Assembly: GCA_030431525.1 (NCBI GenBank)
Contig: JAUIJC010000008.1
Coordinates: 1 to 64,000 of the forward strand
Source: Bacteroidia bacterium
GTDB taxonomy: Bacteria; Bacteroidota; Bacteroidia; Cytophagales; JAAEPT01
Length of the DNA stretch: 64,000 nucleotides
Direction: 5' to 3'
Both the position numbers and the translations under genes were made by a program. Every line of letters starts with the position of its first letter. Position 1 is the stretch's first letter. Shown here piece by piece: positions 7,225-16,200 of the stretch. The notes under the pieces are model-generated. The model had not been told where the DNA came from. It saw only the letters and a list, made by a program, of their open reading frames with translations, and searched no databases.

Positions 7225-8670
7225 ATGTTTTTAGGCAGGAAATTGCGGACGAAGGCTCGGGGCTTTGGTAAGGTGAGTTACCCTATTCGGGGAATGGCTT
7301 ACACTTACGCCTCATTGATTCTATACTTACATCACAGCAACCAAGGCAGGGAAATGCAACCCGTCCTTTGGGGCATTATAGGCTTGGTTGTTCTCCTGCC
7401 TCATCTTTTCTTTGTCCTGTATAAGGCTTCGGACTGTTCCAAGGAATTTGCCATTCGGAATTTGGATGTGGACGCCCTGCTCACTGGTGGGGTGATTGCC
7501 CTTATGCACTTTTCGTATGTGCCTACTTATACCATGTTTTCCTTGGTATTGGCCAATATGATTTCCGTGCAGGGCTTGGAAAAAGGAGGGCTCAAGGCCT
7601 TGTTGTTGACCGCTTTGGGCATGGGTGCTGTTGGCTTTTTGACGGGCTTTGAGTTTGTCACTGAGGAGGTGCTTTCCGTCAATATTGTCAGCCTTTCTCT
7701 GGTCTTGATTTATTTCTTGCTCTATGCCAATGCCGTGAACCAATACATCATTCGTGAGAAGAAACGCGCAAAAAGCACCATTGAGGAGAAGGAAGTTCAG
7801 ATTGAGGTGAAGGATAAAAACCTTTCCGAAAAGACGAAAGAGCTGGAATTGGTGGTGAGAAAACTCACCGATAGCATCAGCTACGCCAAGAATATCCAGC
7901 AGGCCATGTTGCCTACCAAGGAGAGTTTCCACGATATTTTTGATGATGGCTTTATCTTCTTCCAGCCACGTGATGAGCTGAGCGGTGATTTCTATTGGTT
8001 CGAGGAAGTGGATGGCAAAAAGGTCATTGCCGCTGTGGACTGTACGGGTCATGGTGTACCCGGTGCTCTGATGAGCATGCTGGGCTACGACCTCCTTACT
8101 GATATCGTCAAGGTGAGAAAGATTCTCCGACCTGATGAGATTCTCGAAGAGATGGACCGTGGCATCAAAAAGATTCTCCGTCAGGAGGAAACGATGAATG
8201 CCGACGGTATGGATGCCGCCATTTGTGTGATTGATTCCGAGGAGAATAAAATCCTTTATGCCGGTGCGAACAACCCATTGGTCCTCATTAATGAGGAGGG
8301 ACTTACTTACCTAAAAGGAAGCCGTGCGCCTGTTGGTGGTTTCAATGACCGAGGAAACCATAACTATGAGTTGCACGAAATGAGTGTGAACTCCAATGGA
8401 CGCCTTTACCTCTTCTCCGATGGCTATCAAGATCAGTTTGGTGGCCGTCAAGGCAAGAAGTTTATGAGCAAGAACTTCAGGAAGTTGTTGATGGACAACT
8501 ACCGCAAGCCAATGGCTTCACAGGCGAAGACCATTGACTACACCATGAAAAAATGGATGAATGATGAGCCTCAGGTCGATGATATGTTGGTGATTGGTGT
8601 GGCTGTGGGGGATGATTCCTGCCAAGAAGAATTGACAAAAGTGGGAAAAATTAAAATGGTAACTAACTGA
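7225..8670 (+). CDS. Membrane-sensor PP2C/SpoIIE-type serine phosphatase
   Basis: 481 residues from the ATG at 7225; upstream in-frame codons fall before the promoter or within a dispersed repeat. About 170 residues of membrane segments (PVLWGIIGLVVLLPHLFFVL, GVIALMHFSY, LLLTALGMGAVGFL, SLVLIYFLLYANAV) resemble a MASE-type integral membrane sensor. A coiled coil (about residues 185-220) joins it to a SpoIIE phosphatase domain: SISYAKNIQQAMLP, ELSGDFYWFEE, VDCTGHGVPGALMSMLG, YLFSDGYQDQFGG and DDMLVIGV, the metal-binding aspartates of the PP2C fold. SpoIIE domains dephosphorylate anti-anti-sigma or similar partner-switch proteins on Ser/Thr; none is adjacent, so the target is unknown. The catalytic half closely resembles that of the propeller sensor at 13239-16562. 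Confidence 0.88.
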   Translation: MFLGRKLRTKARGFGKVSYPIRGMAYTYASLILYLHHSNQGREMQPVLWGIIGLVVLLPHLFFVLYKASDCSKEFAIRNLDVDALLTGGVIALMHFSYVPTYTMFSLVLANMISVQGLEKGGLKALLLTALGMGAVGFLTGFEFVTEEVLSVNIVSLSLVLIYFLLYANAVNQYIIREKKRAKSTIEEKEVQIEVKDKNLSEKTKELELVVRKLTDSISYAKNIQQAMLPTKESFHDIFDDGFIFFQPRDELSGDFYWFEEVDGKKVIAAVDCTGHGVPGALMSMLGYDLLTDIVKVRKILRPDEILEEMDRGIKKILRQEETMNADGMDAAICVIDSEENKILYAGANNPLVLINEEGLTYLKGSRAPVGGFNDRGNHNYELHEMSVNSNGRLYLFSDGYQDQFGGRQGKKFMSKNFRKLLMDNYRKPMASQAKTIDYTMKKWMNDEPQVDDMLVIGVAVGDDSCQEELTKVGKIKMVTN

Positions 8671-8700
8671 TGAAAAATCGGTCAAGGTATAAGCTATTAC

Positions 8701-8760
8701 ACCCTAAAGTTTCTCTCTTTGATTCGTGATAAAGGAACAAAATGAGAGAAACTTTAGGGT
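8701..8760. repeat. Inverted repeat with 17-bp perfect arms
   Basis: ACCCTAAAGTTTCTCTC and GAGAGAAACTTTAGGGT enclose a 26-base loop between convergent genes. There is no T-run directly after either arm, so it is a weak terminator candidate; the arm length is unusual for one. Confidence 0.7.
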
Positions 8761-8818
8761 ATAGATACTAAGGATTAATATTTAAGCTTCAGGCTTGTCA
8801 TAGTTGAATTTATTCTCC

Positions 8819-9244
8819 TCAATGTTGTAGAATATTCGACAGAATTCCCGCTATTCCAATCGCAAGACAGAGGGGAGAAAAGAGCTTGGTATCAGCTTTT
8901 CCAAATGTTGTTGATTTAACTTTTTTGAAGAAACCAACATATTTAAAATCACCAATAGCCCTTAGAAGGAAAATAGCAGGGATAATCCAGCCAGCCCATA
9001 CAAGCATATCTTTTCCTGTTGAAAGATTGAAAAGGGCTGTTTTGGCAAAGTACACCACTGCAAAAAGGAATAATGCCAAGCCTACAATCACGCTGTCGCG
9101 ATTTTTAGGATGTAGCACACGTTCACCTTGTTCATTTGTGGGAAGGACGTGATGGAATGCCCATTTGCCACCAACTGCCCAATAAAAATGGATTGAGCTG
9201 AGAATGAAGAAAGTGAGGGCAAGAAGAATGTTTACATAAAGCAT
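8819..9244 (-). CDS. DUF3995 family membrane protein
   Basis: 141 residues with four predicted membrane helices, beginning with NILLALTFFILSSIHFYWAV; the short SIHFYWAVGGKWAF segment and later RAIGDFKYVGFFKK are landmarks of DUF3995. Function is unknown. It lies 18 bases after the flavin monooxygenase stop codon, so the two form an operon under the TetR-type regulator encoded divergently. This association suggests a role in the same stress or compound response, which is inference. Confidence 0.88.
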   Translation of the reverse strand: MLYVNILLALTFFILSSIHFYWAVGGKWAFHHVLPTNEQGERVLHPKNRDSVIVGLALFLFAVVYFAKTALFNLSTGKDMLVWAGWIIPAIFLLRAIGDFKYVGFFKKVKSTTFGKADTKLFSPLCLAIGIAGILSNILQH

Positions 9245-9262
9245 AGTTGAAAACGGTTTATT

Positions 9263-10411
9263 TCACCAACCCAAATCATATTGCTTTTTAAGCTGTTTGC
9301 GGTTGAATCGCTCTGGTACGGAAGCCACCAATCCTAACACCAGATTCCGCATAATGCCCTGTCCCATATTGTTCAGCTTTCCGAATTGCCAAGAGTTTTG
9401 GGTCACCCCGTCGGTCTTTTGCTTTCTGAAATGTTGGAATGCTTCAAACGCCTCAACATGGTTTCTTTGCTCAGCTAATTGCTTGGCCAAATAGATTGCG
9501 CTCTCAAGGGCTTGATTACCACCTTGACCCATATTGGGTGTGGTTGCATGCACGGCATCACCCAAAAGACAAATTCTTCCTTGGTGCCAGCGATTCAGCG
9601 GTTTGAAATCAATGATGTCTTTTCGAATCCAATCTTCTGCCTTGGAGGCATCGATGATGGCTTTTACGTCAAAGGCAAAATCATCAAACAGTCCATGCAG
9701 TTCGTTAATCACCGTTTCCGGCGTGGACTTAATTCCAGCTTGGGACAGGCTTGTGAGAAAAATATAGACCTGATCAGCATTGATTGGTGCGTATCCGACC
9801 CGAAGTCCTGGCTTTTTGTGCCACTGCTCATAGAATTTACCTTGGTAATTCTCCTTTACCTTATAATTGACAATGGCCCTCCAGCAGGTCTGTCCGCTGT
9901 ATCTGATCGGAACATTGTCGAAGGCTAAAGAGCGGACTCGGGAGTGAATGCCATCACATCCAAGCACAATATCACCAGTAGCCGAACTGCCATCAGAAAA
10001 GCTGACCGTTATTTCATTGGTTCCTTCCTTCAAGCTCGAGAGCTCTTTGTTGTAATGGACCTTATTCTTCAGGTGTTTTTCTAATAATTGGTTGAGCTTG
10101 CTTCGGTGAATGGTCACATGTCTGAAGCCAAAATCACGTTCGATATCCACCATGGACAGGCGTGACAAGGGCTTGCCCTTATAAGTCACCGCAAGTTCAT
10201 CGACAACACTTCCAGAGGATTGAATTTCCTGAAGCAATTCAGGGTTAATGCGGTTCAAGACCTCAAGGCCGTTGGGCGCCAACCAAATGCCTGCACCTAC
10301 GTCAGTGGCATCTGGTCTGCCTTCAAAGATTTCATAATCAATCCCATATTGTTGCAAGGACAAGGCTGTGGCTAAGCCAGCGATTCCAGCCCCAATGATA
10401 ATCACTTTCAT
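9263..10411 (-). CDS. FAD-dependent aromatic-ring monooxygenase (PHBH/UbiH-TetX fold)
   Basis: 382 residues. The N-terminus has the Rossmann FAD motif (MKVIIIGAGIAGLATALSLQ with E/D at EIFEGR), a middle DG motif (LGCDGIHSRVRS) that contacts FAD/NADPH, and the C-terminal GD motif (GRICLLGDAVHATTPNMGQG). This is the group A flavoprotein hydroxylase layout, seen in salicylate hydroxylases, UbiH-type enzymes and TetX. It inserts one oxygen atom into an aromatic or related substrate using NAD(P)H. The substrate cannot be deduced; the neighbouring TetR-family repressor and operators suggest induction by a small molecule. It heads an operon with the DUF3995 gene. Confidence 0.9.
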   Translation of the reverse strand: MKVIIIGAGIAGLATALSLQQYGIDYEIFEGRPDATDVGAGIWLAPNGLEVLNRINPELLQEIQSSGSVVDELAVTYKGKPLSRLSMVDIERDFGFRHVTIHRSKLNQLLEKHLKNKVHYNKELSSLKEGTNEITVSFSDGSSATGDIVLGCDGIHSRVRSLAFDNVPIRYSGQTCWRAIVNYKVKENYQGKFYEQWHKKPGLRVGYAPINADQVYIFLTSLSQAGIKSTPETVINELHGLFDDFAFDVKAIIDASKAEDWIRKDIIDFKPLNRWHQGRICLLGDAVHATTPNMGQGGNQALESAIYLAKQLAEQRNHVEAFEAFQHFRKQKTDGVTQNSWQFGKLNNMGQGIMRNLVLGLVASVPERFNRKQLKKQYDLGW

Positions 10412-10429
10412 AGCATGTCTGTTTGGGTG

Positions 10430-10472
10430 TAGTACGAATGTACTAATTAGGGTTAATAGTACAAGTGTACTA
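10430..10472. promoter_or_regulatory. Two identical-arm operators for the TetR-family regulator
   Basis: Two 16-bp palindromes of the form TAGTAC-N4-GTACTA are at 10430-10445 (spacer GAAT) and 10457-10472 (spacer AAGT), centres 27 bases apart. They sit in the divergent region between the monooxygenase operon and the regulator gene. The second overlaps the expected -33 region of the regulator promoter, and on the minus strand TACATTCG (a near -7 box) lies in the first, so binding would block both promoters. Confidence 0.85.
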
Positions 10473-10483
10473 TGAAAAAAATT

Positions 10484-10491
10484 TATCTTTG
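10484..10491 (+). promoter_or_regulatory. -7 box of the TetR-family gene
   Basis: TATCTTTG matches TAnnTTTG exactly and ends only four bases before the ATG at 10496, implying a leaderless or near-leaderless transcript. Confidence 0.6.
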
Positions 10492-10495
10492 TAGA

Positions 10496-11122
10496 ATGTC
10501 TACTCGCGAAAAAATACTTTCAGTAGCACTGGAGCTCTTTAATCAGTACGGCCACAGTAAGGTCGGAACACGAAAAATCTGCGAAAGAGCTGGTATCAGT
10601 CCTGGAAACCTTACTTACCATTTCCCAAAAAAAGAAGCGATTACGATGTCGCTTTATGAGCAATTGGTGGGCGAGTTGGACCAGCTTTTCGAAAGTTCTG
10701 CTCAGGCAGGGGCATTATCACTTCAGGCTGTTTATCAGGGAATCTTGGGTTTGTATTGTACAATGCATCGTTTTCGTTTTCTGTTGATCGACTTTGTTGG
10801 AATCATGAGAGAAATTCCTGTCATGAACCAGCATTTCAGGGTACTAATGAATAGAAGGCAACAGGAGTTTACCCAATTGTTTCAATTAGCAGTGCAATCG
10901 GGTACTTTCAAGTTAGAAGAATACCAAGGGCAATATCAATCCTTGCATTTGCAAATGAGTGTCTATGGTGATTATTGGCTTTCGCATGGTGAGGTGACCT
11001 TTAGGGGAAGTGATGAAGAAAAAATTAAACACTATGCAGAGGGGGCATTGTCAATGTTTTATCCAATCCTAACTGAAAAGGCTAAGGAAGAATATTTTTC
11101 CCTGCTTGGGATAGGGGAATAA
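10496..11122 (+). CDS. TetR/AcrR-family transcriptional repressor
   Basis: 208 residues from the ATG at 10496. The N-terminal 50 residues form a TetR helix-turn-helix: REKILSVALELFNQYGHSKV, then TRKICERAGISPGNLTYHFP, ending in KKEAITMSLYEQL. The remainder is an all-helical ligand/dimerisation domain without recognisable ligand residues. It is divergent from the flavin monooxygenase-DUF3995 operon and flanked by two matching palindromic operators, so it most likely represses both itself and the operon until a ligand binds. The ligand may be the monooxygenase substrate. An upstream ATG at 10472 would lie in the operator and before the -7 box, so it is rejected. Confidence 0.9.
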   Translation: MSTREKILSVALELFNQYGHSKVGTRKICERAGISPGNLTYHFPKKEAITMSLYEQLVGELDQLFESSAQAGALSLQAVYQGILGLYCTMHRFRFLLIDFVGIMREIPVMNQHFRVLMNRRQQEFTQLFQLAVQSGTFKLEEYQGQYQSLHLQMSVYGDYWLSHGEVTFRGSDEEKIKHYAEGALSMFYPILTEKAKEEYFSLLGIGE

Positions 11123-11128
11123 AAGTGA

Positions 11129-11177
11129 AAATCCTCCATTAGGTTGAATCAAATCAACTTGATGGAGGATTGTTTTT
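11129..11177 (+). terminator. Terminator of the TetR-family gene; left bracketing hairpin
   Basis: ATCCTCCATTAGGTTGA pairs imperfectly with TCAACTTGATGGAGGAT and is followed by TGTTTTT. Its sequence is nearly identical to the hairpin at 12211-12258 read on the opposite strand. Confidence 0.8.
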
Positions 11178-11266
11178 GGTATTTATTAGATCTTCACTGA
11201 CTTTTAAAATTGTGGGTGCCTTTAATGAGCTTACCTCTGATTTATATGCATTGTTGCTGTTTTGGT

Positions 11267-12115
11267 TTATTCAACTTTAAAATCATGCTGAAGTTTAAAG
11301 TACTCTTTGGTTCCAGCCCACCAAACAAAGTTTTTCCGGTTTTCATACATTGAAGTTCCAGTTGATTGCCATCTTGTTGCTACCATGACCTCAAATCTAT
11401 ATTCGAAAGGAGTAAGTTTGTTCTTCAAACCAAATGATCCCACCGATGCAATTTTAGTCGAATTTGGATATAATGGTGGTGAGTCTGAAAAATTGTAATC
11501 AAGTACTCCTGTTCTTGTCAATAAGACAGAATCGTTTCTTATGAATGACAGAGTTCCCCAAAAATATCCTCGTAAATGTTCTCCATATAAAGTGTCTGTT
11601 GAGTTATTTTTTATTCTGAAAAATGGCCCTTTGTAGTGAATGTTACAAGGGTATTCTTTGTCAGGTGAAATTTCAATTGTTTTTGGAGCATCATAGAACT
11701 TTTCTATTCGGATATAACCGTTAAGTATGTTTTCTCCTTTCTTGTATTTCCTCCCTTTTTTGTGAATCTGCTCCTTTAAATGGAATTCTATTGAAAGGAT
11801 AGTTTTTATTTCATTTCCTTTTAGTTCAAAACCAAAATCAATAGAGTCTTTCCCATAATATTCAGACTCAAAGTATATTGAAAGGCCATATTTTCCTTCT
11901 GCTTTAAAATTGCTCGGGTTTAGTATTTCATGAATAGATGAGGTGTCCTCAATCTGTCTTGTGATTTTTCCTTCAGGAAGGGTGAAAATAATTTTTGAGA
12001 TAAATGGTCCTTTAATTTCCTCATTACATTCAAATAAAAAATGCACTTCATTTTTTCCATAAAGATTTAGGCTAATCGTAATAAGTAGGGAAATAAAAGT
12101 TAATCGCTTAATCAT
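11267..12115 (-). CDS. Hypothetical exported protein
   Basis: 282 residues with a signal peptide (MIKRLTFISLLITISLNLYG) and a beta-rich body containing many aromatic and charged residues (FECNEEIKGPFISKIIFTLP, CNIHYKGPFFRIKNNSTD, FEVMVATRWQST). The second half looks like an immunoglobulin-like or lipocalin-like beta sandwich, but I cannot assign a family. It is markedly AT-richer than flanking genes and is bracketed by inverted copies of one hairpin at 11129-11177 and 12211-12258, consistent with recent acquisition or an invertible segment. No partner gene is adjacent. Confidence 0.75.
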   Translation of the reverse strand: MIKRLTFISLLITISLNLYGKNEVHFLFECNEEIKGPFISKIIFTLPEGKITRQIEDTSSIHEILNPSNFKAEGKYGLSIYFESEYYGKDSIDFGFELKGNEIKTILSIEFHLKEQIHKKGRKYKKGENILNGYIRIEKFYDAPKTIEISPDKEYPCNIHYKGPFFRIKNNSTDTLYGEHLRGYFWGTLSFIRNDSVLLTRTGVLDYNFSDSPPLYPNSTKIASVGSFGLKNKLTPFEYRFEVMVATRWQSTGTSMYENRKNFVWWAGTKEYFKLQHDFKVE

Positions 12116-12210
12116 AGGAGCTTTATTTAATAGTTCTTAAGGTCATGATCCAAAAGTGAAGGAGTTGCAGAAGGTCAAGTTGTAAGAATATAATAAGCCA
12201 CTGAAATGAA

Positions 12211-12258
12211 AAATCCTCCATTAAGTTGATTAAGCTCAACCTAATGGAGGATTTTTTT
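12211..12258 (-). terminator. Terminator of the S24 repressor gene; right bracketing hairpin
   Basis: Read on the minus strand the stem is ATCCTCCATTAGGTTGA with its partner AATCAACTTAATGGAGGAT, followed by T-runs on both strands. It nearly repeats the hairpin at 11129-11177 in inverted orientation. Confidence 0.8.
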
Positions 12259-12273
12259 CAGAACAAAGGTTCA

Positions 12274-13113
12274 TCAATTATACCCAAACTGGTTTTTCAA
12301 GCTTGCCAGTTCAGTCTCGATGCCAGTGAGTTTATGGTAGATCACCTCGTTCTCGTTGTGGAGGTGGTCGGAGAATTTGAATTCTACTTTCCAGATTTCT
12401 AACACATCCTCAGGCTCCAATTCAAATGGCGCATGCTCTGGATTGTCGGAGAGGCACTGAAGGATTTCGTTGCCTTCCTTGTCCGTCTTTTTCTGCAGGC
12501 GCTTGAGGTTGATGCCTCTTGAGTCTGACACAACCACGTAGATGTTATCCAGACGGAAAGTTGTTTCGTATGGCTCCAATCGACGGCAAATCACCCAGTC
12601 TTGGTCATAAACGGTAGGGTGCATGCTGTCGCCCGTAATTTGGAGGCAACGGTATTCTCCGCCTTGCATAAGGTGGCGTGGCAGAGAAATCGGAGGGAGG
12701 TCCTCGAAAAATTCTTGGCTTTGGAAACCTGTGGTGAAGTTAGCCGCCGCCTTGTAGTTGATCATCGGAATAGTCCGATTCTCAGAGCTGTCTTGGGTGG
12801 CCACCAAGATGGTTTCCTTGATTTGTTTAGGATGTGCAGGGAAACGGTTTGGGACAAACTCGTTTTCTACTTCCTCATTTTTGAGAATGGGTAGCGTGCC
12901 GTCGAAAATGAATTCATAGCGTACACCGTATTTCTCAAAAAGGTATTTCAATACGTCAACGCCAACGTTCATCCGCAATTTCAGCATTTCAGAAAGTTTG
13001 CTGGAACTGATGCCGACGGACTGGGCGAATGACTTCTTATTTTTGACCACTTTGGTGGCAATGAGGTGCTCAACGGCCTCAACAAAGCGTTTATTGACAA
13101 ATTCTTTTACCAT
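12274..13113 (-). CDS. XRE-type helix-turn-helix regulator with S24/LexA-like peptidase domain
   Basis: 279 residues from the ATG at 13113. An N-terminal HTH (KNKKSFAQSVGISSSKLSEM) is followed by a linker and a C-terminal S24 peptidase fold of the LexA/CI type: catalytic Ser in QITGDSMHPT and general-base Lys in NLKRLQKKT. Such proteins repress target genes and may self-cleave after RecA* contact, although the Ala-Gly/Cys-Gly cleavage site is not evident here. The most likely role is stress or prophage-like regulation, but no phage genes are nearby. The 30-residue in-frame extension to 13203 lies in the leader and starts with Cys-rich poor sequence, so it is not used. The leader has two hairpins and a -7 box. 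Confidence 0.88.
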   Translation of the reverse strand: MVKEFVNKRFVEAVEHLIATKVVKNKKSFAQSVGISSSKLSEMLKLRMNVGVDVLKYLFEKYGVRYEFIFDGTLPILKNEEVENEFVPNRFPAHPKQIKETILVATQDSSENRTIPMINYKAAANFTTGFQSQEFFEDLPPISLPRHLMQGGEYRCLQITGDSMHPTVYDQDWVICRRLEPYETTFRLDNIYVVVSDSRGINLKRLQKKTDKEGNEILQCLSDNPEHAPFELEPEDVLEIWKVEFKFSDHLHNENEVIYHKLTGIETELASLKNQFGYN

Positions 13114-13123
13114 ATAAAAATAA

Positions 13124-13180
13124 TTGTGTTTCAGCACAAAGCGCTGGGCAGACCAGCAAGTACAAGCTTTGCGGGTCTGC
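13124..13180 (-). promoter_or_regulatory. Leader hairpins of the S24 repressor gene
   Basis: A 16-bp palindrome TTGTG-N6-CACAA at 13124-13139 lies 11 bases before the start codon, and a GC-rich hairpin (GGCAGACC with GGGTCTGC, 13148-13180) lies upstream of it. Either could be an autoregulatory operator or an RNA structure controlling translation. Confidence 0.55.
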
Positions 13181-13200
13181 TCAACGCCATGAAAGGAATT

Positions 13201-13208
13201 CAAATTTA
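13201..13208 (-). promoter_or_regulatory. -7 box of the S24 repressor gene
   Basis: TAAATTTG on the minus strand matches TAnnTTTG. It implies a leader of about 80 bases that includes the hairpins at 13124-13180 and so supports the ATG at 13113. Confidence 0.6.
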
Positions 13209-13238
13209 CGTCCCTTTTTCAGAAAAAGCGGGTGCTAT

Positions 13239-16200
13239 TCAGTTTTTTTGAACGTTTTGGTCGGATTTCTTTTCAGACTTTTCCAACTCTTCACCCAATC
13301 GCAATCCGATAATCAGGATATCGTCAACTTGTTTGTGCTCATTGCCCATCCATGAACAAAGGGTTTCAAAGAGATCCTGCTTCTGCTCATTCATTGGTTT
13401 GCTATGAACTTCATGAAGCATCTCCCTGAAATTGCTTACCATAAATTTCTTGCCCTTTGGACCACCAAATTGGTCTTGGTAGCCATCAGAGAAGAGGTAG
13501 AGGCTGATTGGGCTGTCAATTTCGATTACATGTTTAGTGAAACGAACGTGCTGATCGTGTCCACCAATAGCTCTGCGATCGCCTCGAATGCGGTGCAATT
13601 CCCCATCTTTTACATAAATCAATGGGTTATTCGCTCCGGCAAATTCAATCGTTTGTTGTTTTTCGTCATAGGTGATAAGAGCGATGTCCATGCCATCCTG
13701 ACGAGAAGTAATGTCGTGGTTCAACGCTTTTCTCACCGCCAAGTTGAGGTGCGAAAGAATGTGGTCTGGCTCGGTGATTCCGTGGTGGTTGATGATGTTG
13801 TTTAACAACTGGTGACCTACCAAGCTCATGAAAGCACCTGGCACACCGTGACCAGTACAATCTACCGCTGCAATGATGGTTTTGCCATCCTGTTTGCCAA
13901 ACCAGTAGAAATCACCACTAACGATATCGCGTGGCAAATACATGACGAATGATTCAGGGAAACACTCTTTAATGTTTTCCAATTGAGGAAGAATAGCCTC
14001 CTGGATACGTTGGGCATAGTTGATGCTATCGGTGAGGTTTCGCTGTTGCTCCTCAATGATGCCCATATGCTTGCGCAAGTCCTCAGTTCTTTCATCAAGC
14101 TTTTTCTTGAAATCTTGGCGAAGGCGTATCTGCAACTGGTAACGGTAATAGAAGTAACCCAAGCCAATTAAGAGGCTAAACATGATGAGTTTGAACCACC
14201 AGGTGCCCCAGAATGGAGGCTCGATAATGATGGTGAGGGAACGTCCTTCATCATTCCAAACACCATCACTGTTGCTGGCCTTTACCCTAAAGGTGTAAGT
14301 GCCTGGGTCTAAGTTGGTGTAGGTAGCGGTTCTTTTCTGACCAACATAATTCCATTCCTGATCAAAGCCCTTCAACATATAAGCGTATTGGTTGTTACCC
14401 GCTTGGCTGTAGTTGAGGGCGGCAAATTCAATGGTGATGATATGATCATCATGCCCGACAACGACTTGGTCAGTGTAGTTGATGTGCTTATGCAACGGGG
14501 AGTTTTCCCCGATAACGACTTCTTTACTGGAAAGCTTTAGGGAGGTAAAGACAATCTCAGGTTTGTGGGTGTTTGGAATAATATCTTCTGGACGGAAGTA
14601 GTTAAAGCCGTTAATGCCACCAAAGATCAAGGCGTCCTGTTTGGTTTTCAGAGAAGCATTCAGGTTGAATTGTTGGGACTGCAAGCCATCGCCTTCCGTG
14701 AAATTCTGAAAGATTTTCTTTCGGAGATAGAGCTTGCTCATACCCTTTTGGGTACTGATCCAGAGGTTGCCACTGCGGTCACTTAGGATGCCACAAACAA
14801 TGTTATTGGCCAAGCCATCCTTTTCAGTGAATCGACGGTATTCATGGGTTTCGGGATTGATCATCATCAATCCACCTCCGAAGGATCCCGCCCAAATGGT
14901 GCCGTGTGGCTCTTCATAAAGGGAAACAATCCAGTTCAGGTCACTGCGCTCACGCTCCTCTTCCAAGAGGATGGTTTCTAGTTTGGTGGCTTCAGCATTG
15001 AGTACAAACAGTCCTTTTTCAGTACCCACCCAAATGCGGTGCGTGCTGTCCTCAAACAATACGCGAATTGGATTTCTTAGCTCAGGGAACTGCTCCTTGA
15101 GGTGAATAAAGGTGTTATTCTCCTTGTCATAAAGGTCCAAACCTACATGGGTTCCTACCCAAAGGCGGTCTTTACTGTCCCAAAGTAGTCCCCAAATGAT
15201 ATTGCTGGAAATGGAGTTTTTGTCATCCTCATCGTGCTTCAACCGTACCACTTCCTTGGTTTCGAGGTCCATTCGGTTCAAACCACCTGAGTAGGTTCCA
15301 GCCCACAAGTATTTGTTGTCACTTTGCAATGCCAAGGATACCACACTATTATGGCTAATGCTGGTGCTATCGTCTTGGGCATAGGTGTAAAGGCGTCCAA
15401 TCTGCCTTTTTATGTCCAAGTGAATCAAGCCACCACCATCGGTTCCAATCCAAAGCCCGTCTTCATTGTGGGCAAAAGAAACCACCGAGGTATTATCGTT
15501 AAGCGTCGGAAGATTTTTGTGGTGGCCAAAAGCATCCGTGTGGGGATTCTCGAAGTTGGCGCCTCCACGGAATGTTCCAATCCAAATATCGCCGTCAGTG
15601 TCCGTGGCCAAACAGCGAATCACATTACTGCTGAGGCTTTGGCTATTGCCCTTCGAGCGTTGGTGAATGGTGAATTTTTCTGTTTTCGGATCAAGAATGT
15701 TAAGTCCGCCACCATCAGTACCTACCCAAATTCGGCCATCCTCAGTTTCCAACAAGGCTGTAAGGGCGTTGCTGTTCAGGCTGTGGCGGTCCGCTGAATT
15801 TTTTGTGTAGGTCTTATGCGTAAAGTTGTAAGGGTTCAGGCGGTAAAGCCCTTTTCCGTAGGTAGTCACATAAAGCTCATCGGTAGAGCTATAAATCATC
15901 GAAAAAATATACGGTCCAATGGGTTGGATTGGGGCACCTTCAAGCTCGTCCAAACTACGGAAGGCATGGTGGTGCTCATCAAAAAGCGCTATTCCGCATT
16001 CCGTACCAATCCACATGCGTCCCAAGCTGTCCTCAGCCATGGAGGTCACGTGGTTGCAAGGAAGGCTGGTTGGGTCGTTATCAGCATGGCGGAAGTTTTT
16101 CTGAAACTTGCCCGCCACTTCATCATACAGAAAAAGGCCTTGCTTTTCGGAACCCGCCCAAATGCGTCCTTTAGAATCTTGAAAAAAGCATTTTACCCTT

